A stretch of 64,000 nt of DNA, taken from the NCBI GenBank assembly GCA_034359265.1, contig CP136897.1, forward strand, positions 25,724,001 to 25,788,000. Direction: 5' to 3'. A program made the translations under genes and the position numbers. The notes under the pieces are model-generated. The model had not been told where the DNA came from, searched no databases, and saw only the letters and a list, made by a program, of their open reading frames with translations. The DNA is from Canna indica. Its lineage: Eukaryota > Streptophyta > Magnoliopsida > Zingiberales > Cannaceae. Shown here one piece after another: positions 12,227 to 21,228 of the stretch (its first letter is position 1; each line of letters begins with the position of its first letter).

Positions 12227-13315
12227 CACTACAACAAAAATTGTCATTAATAACATGCCATCAACGATATCATAGGTAGTGTATAGCATTAAACGAAACG
12301 TTGTCAAATCGCACGCTATCTTATGTAGGGAGGTTATAATAGTATTTATGGAATGCAATTGTGAATGCTATATGAATGTTATTTTATAACATTTTGTATT
12401 CGTTATGATTAGTTCATTATAGCATTCTGAACATGCTATTAATTAATTCTATAATAGCAATAATATTTAGTTATCATATATATTTATATAGCTTTTTCGA
12501 ACCGTTATGTATCACTAAAAAGAGCATTTTAAAACTATCATCCAAAAGTAGGTTTAATCTCAGCTTGTTGCTGTTACTAAAATAGTTTTTTTATTTTTCT
12601 AATTTATTAACAGTATAAGAATCAATATTTAAAGAATATTTTTATATTAAATCAAGAGTACATTACATAAATCCAAACTACTAAAACATAACATTAATTC
12701 AAACTTAGTAAAATATCAACTAATGGTCTTCTAAAACAAAAGTAGCTAGCTTGTTATAGTCATGAAATCTTCCAACATAGCTTTCAGATATCTAACCCTT
12801 GACCAATTGAAATCTTCCAACTAGCATCAAGTTCCAGTTGAACCTTGACCACCCTCCTCCTAAGCCATGCATAACTTCAACAACTTTTTCTTTGCTATAA
12901 AGTTTTTTCATAGTTATTTCAGCTTGAGAAGGTCTCCCTTGTTGTAAAATAAACGATGAATTATATCAACATACTAGTTGATCTAATGAAACATGGTGAT
13001 CTAGAAATAAATATATTTAACCGACTAAATTATCCAAAAATATTAACAGATAAAGGAATAGGTAGGTGTGCACCAACATAAATGCGAGTTTTCCCATCAA
13101 CTTGTCAAATCCCAAAACTGGATGCACTATTAGATCAATAGTTGTCTCTTAATTGCATAAAGAAGAAACCGGCATGAATCCTTGAACTACCAAAAATTAA
13201 TCCCAATAAATTATGCATTACATAACTATCATCAATCTAAAAGAAAAATAAAAAGAACAAAAGAAGCTATGCTCAAGGAAACTCATAATTTCAATTCCAA
13301 CAAACAATATGATGT

Positions 13316-13470
13316 ATCTTCCTTGCAAGGCGCTGCCTCTGTTTTTCACGCTTTTTAATTTCATCCATGAATGGAGCTAAGGAACTAGGAGGTAGGAGAT
13401 CTCTCAAATCAATTTCACAAAGCTGCATTTGTGAAGACAAGTAAGAAGTAGGATAAATCTCCACTTTCTG
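13316..13470 (-). pseudogene. Captured fragment, possibly RNF10-like RING protein
   Basis: The minus strand reads SSQMQLCEIDLRDLLPPSSL, continuing with APFMDEIKKREKQRQRLARK. The acidic-then-basic pattern and the PFMDEIKKREKQR string resemble, from memory, the C-terminal region of plant RNF10-like RING E3 ligases. There is no start, no RING domain and no continuation, so this is a captured exon piece. It could be another protein with a similar charged helix. Confidence 0.42.
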
Positions 13471-13883
13471 AGACTTAATTGGTGGTTAGAACTTAGAAGT
13501 ACCTGAAAAGTTATTGTTAAAGAGAAATGACTTAGGTAGCAGTACCGCTTTCGCATTGCTTCTGACTGAGTTATAGACCACTAAAGCTTGTAAACCACTA
13601 AAGCTTTTATATTTTTGCTAATGCCCACTTTGCAAATCAATGCTTGCCATCTGATATTGGTAGGAGTCGCCCGCACTTAGACTTGAGAACACACCAACAA
13701 ATTCTATTCACAGGGGATGTGATGTTATGGAACTGACTTAAAATAGTAACAGAAGTTTCAAAATGTGACATCCATTATTGTCACTACGGGACTGCCTTAT
13801 TATCAGAACTAGCATGTTTAAGATGGGTGTCTTAAACTTCATAAAAATATTGTTGGCACTCCTATTGGTAGGACTTTTGTTGG

Positions 13884-14017
13884 CAGATTTGCACAGAGGG
13901 GGCTGCACAAGTACAATATTAGAGGAAGATGAGTAACTCGAAAGCAGGAAACTAGCTGACAAGTACAATATTAGAGGAAGATGAGTAACTTGAAAACAGA
14001 TTTGCACAGAGGGGGCT
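13884..14017. repeat. Local duplication inside the Pack-CACTA
   Basis: TTGCACAGAGGGGGCT appears near 13884 and 14002, and a 29-bp block beginning AGTACAATATTAGAGGAAGA appears near 13910 and 13962. The nested arrangement suggests two overlapping duplications, as left by abortive gap repair. No coding role is seen. Confidence 0.6.
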
Positions 14018-14211
14018 TTTGCAGGCATCATCTTTCAATTCTATCAATTTTTGAACTAATAACAAACAAAAACCTTTGCTAAGAAAATACAAATCCATCC
14101 AATAATGCAAAGAAAATCGAAATGAAATCCATCCAACAATGGATCAGTTTATGTATTTTGAGGCTATTGTACCTAGAATGGAGACAAACAAAAATGAAAT
14201 GTTTAGCTTAC

Positions 14212-14301
14212 AAATATTCTGCCAATTACATATGCTACCATTCCACTTAATATGGCACCTATCATTGCTCCAATTGTCAATAATGAGCCAAATAGATAGT
14301 A
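14212..14301 (-). pseudogene. Captured exon of an ERD6-like monosaccharide transporter
   Basis: A 90-bp open block on the minus strand is bounded by a CAG acceptor (14302-14304) and a GTAAGC donor (14206-14211). It reads FGSLLTIGAMIGAILSG and then YVIGR, matching the second transmembrane helix and the start of the first R-x-G-R-type loop of ERD6-like sugar transporters (major facilitator superfamily, tonoplast). The loop is degraded: canonical R-A/I-D residues are replaced. Only this exon is recognisable. It is a fragment inside the CACTA, not a gene in place. Confidence 0.75.
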
Positions 14302-16007
14302 CTGCAATCAAATATAATTTATGAATACTAGAAACAAATGATGTAAGAAGTTAGGCTTTCATGTACCAGATCCTTTCCATTTGATTTCCATAAAGTAAGT
14401 TTTTTCTTCTCGTTTCTCCCCTCAACAAATATTTTAGAGTTAGACACGTACCTGTGGTAATGAAAGGTAAAGGTCATGGATACTTCCAAATTGTGATGGT
14501 GAAGAATGTCCCACCTAAAAGGATGAATAAGAAGTATGAGGCTTTGCCAAAGAAAAAAATGGTAAAAATTACAGATTGAGTTCAAACAAGCATCGAACTA
14601 GGGTTATGCTGATGGAAGAACAAGCGCAAAGGTAGGCGTCGTGGATGTCGTGCTTAAGCACCCTTTGATCCAATTAGGATAGATGTCAATGTGAAAAGAG
14701 CATGTAGATCAGACGCAACAATTATGATTAGAAGCATTGGAAACAGTAAATAAAGATAGAAAGTGCTGAAAAAACATATCCAAGCATCCATTATGATTAG
14801 AGCATTTTATTTTAGTATATCACTCCAAATTCTAATTTTTCATAGATTACTCCACTAAAATGATTGAAAATATTCATAATAAGCATACACTGTTTTCAAG
14901 TCTAGAAATAAAAAAACAACACTTAAAATTTTAAGTCTATAAAGTTGAAGAGTAGGGTGCATCATAATATCTAAGCGTTATTTTGATAGAACTTTAAAAA
15001 TTGAGAAATTGTGAGAGATTTAATAAAGACTCTAAGAGTTTTGAGAAAAAGGACAAGGATAAAGTAATAAGGGATTTTAGGCCTTTATATAGATTTAACA
15101 GACATGAAAATCCCAAATGACTAAAATAGTCGTCGAGAAACTAAAAGAACTTTTTGATGGCCGAAAAGATAGTCATTTGATGTTTACCGTCCAGTACAAG
15201 GCATGTACACTATACCAGGCAATACCAATGGTACAAGTGGTATTTTCATGTACCACTGCATACCAATCTCAGAAAGTTGAAAAAAATGGTAGGTATGGCG
15301 TGTATCATATGATATGATATGATATCGCATGAGATTTTAAACCATGATCACCATATCTCATATACTAAACTAAGGCATTCTTATCATCAAGATAAACAAG
15401 CTATGGAATCCTATTAGCAATTTAAATACTTATACAACCTGCAAGCATGAAACTATAGATTTGGATTCAAATAGTAGGAGAAGCATCTTATAATCACTTT
15501 AAAAAAATTAAAATTAAAAGGAAAACACAACTCAAGATAAAGTTCACAAATGCAAAAACCTGTGGTAGCATAGAGGTTACTTACTGTAAAGAATCCCTAG
15601 TTATAAATCTATCGAGGAAATAATAATGATGGCAGATGCCTACATATAGTAAAAAAACAAATACATAATAGTTTAAGCAAGCAAATCTTACTACTTATGC
15701 TAATGTAGATTTTTTGAATCTAGTTTGCTCAATAGTCAATACCAATTAACAACAGAGAAAACTTGTATGGTCAATCCATGACAAAATTTTGACATAGTAA
15801 CACTGATTTCTGCTAAAACACCCAGGCGAATAGATATTGCCTATAAGACTCTACCAGAGACAACATTGTTGGAACAATATATAGAGACAAGCTCCAAATT
15901 GAATAGAAACGAATTGACACAAATCATTTTCCTCAAAATGGTGCTACTTTAGGCAGTATATCATAAATATAAATTGTTAAGAGGCAAGTGCTTATCCCGA
16001 CTATGAA

Positions 16008-16107
16008 ACCATACTAAACAACCAAAGAAGAGCGAAAAAATCAAAGTTTTACCTAACACCATACTAAACAACCAAAGAAGAGCGAAAAAATCAAAGTTTT
16101 ACCTAAC
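16008..16107. repeat. Perfect 50-bp tandem duplication
   Basis: The block starting ACCATACTAAACAACCAAAG is repeated with a 50-bp period and essentially no differences, so it is recent relative to the element. It lies in non-coding DNA of the Pack-CACTA. Confidence 0.85.
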
Positions 16108-16574
16108 ATCCAAATATGACCAACAAAGAAAAGTCAGTTACATAGGTACAAAGAGTCTGGTTACTTTTCTTCTTTCATCGAATAACCCCGTTCTTAAAAA
16201 CTGGTTTTGATTACAAATAAAGGCAGCATTTTTGCGGTACTTCACATTCATATTCTCTTGTCAAAGAGCCGAACAGGATCAGACCCCTCTTTAGACAAAA
16301 GATAATGTGATGAATCATGGGTAGGCCATAAAAAATGCCAAACCAATTTGTTTGATCATATGTAATCCATTGCCAAGTAATAAGGTGAATTGAAGTCAAA
16401 AAATGTTATGACCTCTGAGCACAAATCACTTATTTAGACGAGGATAACAGTTTATGAAAAACCCAAATGGGAGTACATGCGAATTTTAGTTGCGCATTTG
16501 CTCGAACAAGTAGAGAGCAATAAATATATACATGCATGAATAAGTAAGAATTGACGAAGAGGGAAGGCGCAAAT

Positions 16575-16805
16575 TGTTGTACCATGCCTGCAAATGAGGG
16601 GCAGAGATATGTTCTGCGACTCCGTAGTGTGTAGAATGTACTAATCCTGAACTCAAAGCCATAAGCAGTTAAATGATTAGCAAAGGAAAAGGGAATAAGA
16701 GTTTAAGTGGAGAACCAACCATGCGAAGGTCGATTACCTCTGGGACGGAGAACTCATGGATGACACCCCACTGATGGTCATGAACGGTAACCCAGTGCGT
16801 CGGGA
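16575..16805 (-). pseudogene. Unidentified captured exon pair
   Basis: On the minus strand, immediately after the GDP-L-fucose-synthase block, an open stretch reads PTHWVTVHDHQWGVIHEF and then SVPE before a GTAATC donor at about 16731. After an intron-like interval a second block, bounded by TCAG, reads HSTHYGVAEHISAPHLQAWY. Both look like conserved protein and are GC-richer than the surrounding DNA, but I do not recognise the family. They may be two exons of one gene or of two different genes. Confidence 0.4.
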
Positions 16806-17000
16806 TAGACAACGATGATGGTCATGGAGGTTGACAGCAATGAAATTGACCGGGTAGGTGGAGTTGGCATGGATTCCACCGACCTTGGTGGTGGCGATGA
16901 TGATGTAGCGGGGGTGCTCAGCGGCGAAGAAGGCTTCGACATCGGCCTGGCGGGTGAGGTCGAGCAGGAGAGACGAGGCGTGGACTCTCGTCAGTGGCGA
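16806..17000 (-). pseudogene. Captured fragment of GDP-L-fucose synthase (GER-type)
   Basis: The minus-strand frame reads LDLTRQADVEAFFAAE, then TTKVGGIHANSTYP and NFIAVNL. This matches the N-terminal NADP-binding region of plant GDP-4-keto-6-deoxymannose epimerase/reductase, which makes GDP-L-fucose for cell-wall and glycoprotein fucosylation. The usual AAAKVGG is ATTKVGG here, and the sequence degenerates after VNL, before the catalytic SSCIYPK region. The residual GC-rich composition contrasts with the AT-rich element. It is a captured fragment without the active site. Confidence 0.82.
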
Positions 17001-17212
17001 TCAGGTTGAGGGCTTTGTCACAAGAGGAGAAGGGGGACACGGGTTGAGGTTTTGTCGAGTGAGGGAAAAAAATAAGGGAGAGCGACTTATGTTGTTGACG
17101 GAAAAAAAAGGAGGGAATTATGCCGTGCGTTGAAATTTTAGCTATTGTTAACGATAGCGTTCCCGTAGAACGCTATCATTAAATGCTATAGAAAGCCTTA
17201 AATGTTGTAGTG

Positions 17213-17367
17213 CTAGCAATTCTTCTTCCATGGACCTCCTCCAGATTGGGTCTTTATTGGCTTCATTGAAATTCTTTGGATCCTGACACTTTTCAACTGT
17301 TGCTATGAAGATTCTATGTTTCTCAGGTACCTTTGCAATATTTAGGCATTGAGAAATATGATGAGAG
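17213..17367 (-). pseudogene. Copia pol segment stranded between two insertions
   Basis: On the minus strand this strip encodes VPEKHRIFIATVEKCQ, then NFNEANKDPIW and SMEEELL, the spacer between integrase and reverse transcriptase in Copia polyproteins. It is bounded by the solo LTR (17368) on one side and the CACTA (17212) on the other. Confidence 0.85.
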
Positions 17368-17746
17368 TGTCACACCCCGACTGAGGGTAGTGTGACCGGC
17401 CAAGGCCCACGTCCTGCCCTTTATCCTACTATCTACACTGACATCAAGAAACCAAAACATATCGACTGAAAGAAACTTAACATACTTTATAAAAAGTTTG
17501 CAAGTCACAATATATATAAGTTTTTCAGAACAAGAAGAAACATCAACATCAAATCCAAATGATTAAATATCAAGTTTTACAATTCTTTTCAAAGATAACC
17601 GTCAGTGCAGAAATAAAACCAACATAACTAGGACTAGTCTAAGACTCATGGACACCGCTACGAGATATTGCACCACCTTCGCCCTCCAGCTGCACCATGT
17701 CGACTCCAAGCTACTGCTCATGCTCTGCAAAATAAAAAATAAACTG

Positions 17747-17765
17747 TGAGTCCACTTGGGACTCA
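17747..17765. repeat. Perfect inverted repeat in the solo LTR
   Basis: TGAGTCC-ACTTG-GGACTCA is a 7-bp perfect stem with a 5-base loop. Related but imperfect versions occur at the equivalent place in two other LTRs (2984-3002 and 31789-31806), always shortly after a GCTCTGCAAAA motif. Confidence 0.6.
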
Positions 17766-19762
17766 GTGAGTGGCTCAAATGAACCTCCACATAATCCTCA
17801 GACCTGCATATATATCATACAAGGCAATAAAGGAATGTACAAGGAGATAGAATGTGTTTCTAATACAATTAGAGACCCTGAACGAATCCATCAGTACCAA
17901 CTGTACATGATAACCTGCCACCTTGGCTTATCAAGCCTCTGGCATCCGGCCCTTGGGCCTACTCATAGCAATATATCCCGGCTATAGTCATCCCTACCAT
18001 ATCAGGTAGTATCATCTCAAGATGCAGGCAAACAATCCCGGGCCGTCAACTAGGATGGCCACTAGTCTCCGGACACCGTCTCGGGTAAGGATAGCTAGTC
18101 CCACCCAACTGGGGTCTGGCACCTAGCAGGCCCGCTGGCGCACCTCTAGACCCAACTGGCCGAGCTGAGCATTGGTTATTTCCAACCTCCTTGCTCCTCG
18201 GCGGACCATCACAAGCACATTACACAATTAAAATCCTAGGGTTTCCATATATATATATATACACTTCGAGCCTTTGCCCGTATCTAGCCATGTTTGGCTA
18301 CCGGGTCAATAATTCATGCCGCCCCTGTTAGTATATGTGCACATACAATCTCTAAGTTTCCAAGATGTACAAGCAGTCATAGAAGTGTGATAATCTCATA
18401 TCTAGGTTTCCATAAATGTGCTATGAACATCTAGTGACACCTTACATGTTACCTAGTTTTTTTTTTTCACCGTCTTAGGTGAGAATTTCCATGAGTCATC
18501 CTTGGAATACCATCCAAGGACATTTAGGGCAGCATGTATAATGAAAAGAAAAATGCTCAAATATTACATCATTCACCATATTTAATCATAATGCACATAC
18601 CTAACCATTCTTATACTACCTTAGGAATAGTAGCACAATAAGGAGCAACTATCTAGCATGGCAAGGTAGTAATAATTCAAATAACGTGTATGAATTATAA
18701 AACATGGTAACATTGTCAACATCCAAGTTTAAGGATCAAATGCTAAGTATGGATACAATCTAGCATTTCTACAAATCAAATCAATTAAGCTACTTGCTAA
18801 GTTTGGTGTTCTTCCTAAGTATTGTCATATCCTTATGTGATCCCTAAGACCATGAACTTTCCATCTAAGGCAAATCTCTCCTCCTCTCCCCAACCTTGAC
18901 CGAACCATGAGCAAGGGAAACCTTGCTCGGCCAAGGTCCTTGGGGTAGGGAAAGATGGAAGAGACTTTAACTATACTTTGTCTCTTCAATTCCACATACT
19001 TCTTAAATACCAAAGATCAACTTACCCTTCCCCTCACCCTTTGGCCGACCCTCTTCATGAATCTTAGGGTTCATTTGGCCACTTCAAGGGGCTTTAGAGG
19101 GGGACATGTTTCATGTTACGCAAGGAGTTCAAATGATTGAATCAAAATAGTGGTATAGGGCATCTAAGGGCCTTCTTGCCGTCAAGGGAATCGGGAAAAA
19201 TTTCGGCATGACCTTTCCCCTTTTCCCATGACTCGGCAGCCCCTAAAATACTCAAATCGATGGTTAAAATAGTGAGATCCAACAAGAACATCATAAAACA
19301 GTGAGTACCTATTGTTGAAATCATAGATCGTTGGAAAAACGCGAGAACTCAACCTAGCATCTAGGGTTCGGCCACCCGCCTCCCCCAAACTGTTAAAGCC
19401 TTAACCACTCACCTTTTTAAGAAGAGAAAATAGTGAGGAAGAAGATCCCCACGTCCTCGAAGTGATCGGCTCTGGCAATGGCAAGATCTCCGACCAAGAA
19501 TCCGAGTAATGCCTCCCCTTTTTTTCCCTTGCTCCTCCTCTTTCTCCCTTGTTGACTTGTGCGGCTCAAATGAATGAGCCACACGGCTGCAAGATGAGGG
19601 TTTTAATCCCTCATCTAGCTTTCCAAATGAGGCCTCTTTACTCACTTAACTCGCACTCAAACCTCGACTAAACCCGAACTCAACTTGGGTTCCGACTCAA
19701 CCCATAATATGACTCGAGTTAACTTAATTTGAGGTATGATTTCACTACTACAAACTTGGTCT

Positions 19763-20045
19763 TCAGCAACGGCTATCAGCAACGGCCGCTCAAGCCGTTG
19801 CTATTTGCAACGGCGTTCTTACGGCCGCTCGAGCCGTTGCAGATATCTGTATCTGCAACGGCGTTCTAACAGACAACCGAGCCGTTGCGGATTATTTTAA
19901 TTATCAGCAACGGCTTTCTGACGGAAAGGCGAGCCGTTGCTAATTATTTAATCTTCAGCAACGGCTTACTAACGGATAAGTGAGCCGTTGCTGATGATAA
20001 CTTATCAGCAACGACATTCTAACGGGCGAGTGAGCCGTTGCTGAT
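19763..20045. promoter_or_regulatory. Left subterminal repeat cluster of the CACTA
   Basis: CAGCAACGGC and its complement GCCGTTGCTG recur about a dozen times in alternating orientation, usually paired around 10-20 bp spacers. In En/Spm elements such motifs bind the TNPA-type protein and bring the ends together; that role is inferred here from family knowledge. A matching cluster is at 26690-27055. Confidence 0.85.
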
Positions 20046-20494
20046 AAGTTTATATAGGGCACGCTCTCGCGCCCGACCCTTCTTCCTCCCGCTTCTACCG
20101 CCGCCGCTCCTGCCGACTCCTCTCGCCGCCGCTGCCGCTGCTGCCGACGCCGACGCCTCTCGTCAACGCCTCTCGCCGCCGCGCCGCTGCCGGTATGTTG
20201 ATCGGCCGGCCTATACAGTTTCGGCCGGAGATGCTAAAATCCGACCGAAACCCTATTTCTAGGGTTTCGGCTGGCGGCGGTCGGCCTATGGCCGCCGCCG
20301 AACCTTCTACAGTGGCCGGACAGTGTGTCCGGCCACTGTACGCCGGCGCCGGAGGGTGGACTCCGGTGCCGGAATATATATATATATATTTTTATTGGTT
20401 TGAAATTGTTAATTAATTATTTTATAAATGTTAATTAAATGTTTAGATTAATTGTTTAATTTGTTAGATTAATTATTAGGGTTTAGATTAATTT

Positions 20495-20788
20495 CGAACG
20501 CGCGCCGGAATCGTCCACTTCGGACGCGCGCCGGAATCGTCCAATTCGGACTCGCGCCGGAATCGTCCACTTCGGACGCGCACCGGAATCGTCCAATTCG
20601 GACTCGCGCCGGAATCGTCCACTTCGGACGCGCGCCAGAATCATCCAATTCGGACTCGCGCCGGAATCGTCCAATTCGGACTCGCGCCGGAATCGTCCAC
20701 TTCGGACTCGCGCCGGAATCGTCCACTTCGGATTCGCGCCGGAATCGTCCACTTCGGACGCGCACCGAAATCATCCAATATGGACTCG
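20495..20788. repeat. 26-bp GC-rich tandem array (10 full units)
   Basis: Units such as CGGACTCGCGCCGGAATCGT followed by CCACTT repeat with a strict 26-bp period from 20521 to 20780, with partial units on both sides. Variation is confined to a few positions (CGCGC/TCGCG, ACTT/AATT). It lies between the left terminus and the transposase start. Because 26 is not a multiple of three, the long minus-strand ORF across it cycles through frames and is not a gene. Confidence 0.95.
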
Positions 20789-20974
20789 AACTGTCTCGAA
20801 ACATTTAGAAAATAATCATCCATCCGACGAGTTGATATGTTTCACGTACGCATCGACGAATCGGATATGATTTAGCAAAACCTTAGATCCGTTCGGGGAT
20901 TGTATGTTCGTGTAAAAGAAGTAGATGATCTTTTATACGACGTACAATTCTTGAATTGTCCCTGATTGGACAAT

Positions 20975-21187
20975 TTGGGAATATAGTTATTTGTACTGCA
21001 CTTACGTTTTTATTTTAACTGTTAACTAATTATTCTAAAATTCGACAACATCTCCCTTGTTCTCCGATACGCGCCCAGATGATATGCGTATTCGGAGAAC
21101 TGTAGGGAGATGCTGTCGAAATTTAGAATAATTAGTTAACAGTTAAAATAAAAATGTAAGTGCAGTACGAATAACATAAATCCCGAA
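20975..21187. repeat. Long near-perfect hairpin upstream of the transposase
   Basis: The left arm, about 20975-21072, pairs with the right arm, about 21085-21187, across a 12-base loop. The core stem (GTACTGCACTTAC ... TTAACTGTTAACTAATTATT) runs some 90 bp with only a few mismatches and small bulges. The structure ends about 40 bp before the transposase ATG at 21229, so it would lie in the leader or promoter. It could have arisen by inverted duplication or be an inserted foldback element. Confidence 0.85.
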
Positions 21188-21228
21188 TGGAATAGGACAA
21201 TCTCACCTAAAGACATTAACCAAAGAAA

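Larger units (their letters stand above)
12227..17212. mobile_element. Gene-capturing non-autonomous CACTA (Pack-CACTA) in the Copia reverse transcriptase
   Basis: The left end is CACTACAACAAAAATTGTC. The right end, read on the other strand, is CACTACAACATTTAAGGC. The flanking triplets are TTA (12224-12226) and CTA (17213-17215), a 3-bp TSD with one change. ATAGCATT and AATGCTAT recur near both ends as subterminal repeats. No TNP2 or TNPA coding sequence is present. The interior instead contains short blocks resembling unrelated host genes (13316-13470, 14212-14301, 16575-17000) in AT-rich, intron-like DNA, so it is a transduplicating element mobilised in trans. The stretches 12300-13300 and 14590-16200 show nothing recognisable. 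Confidence 0.85.

Noticed and set aside
16815..17009. 64-codon plus ORF over the GER fragment
   Set aside because: The opposite strand gives the clear GDP-L-fucose synthase match, so the plus-strand frame is a shadow.
20469..20804. 111-codon minus-strand ORF with repeated SGRFRRESE
   Set aside because: It is a translation of the 26-bp array; since 26 is not a multiple of three, the repeat cycles through three frames. Simple open-frame artefact.
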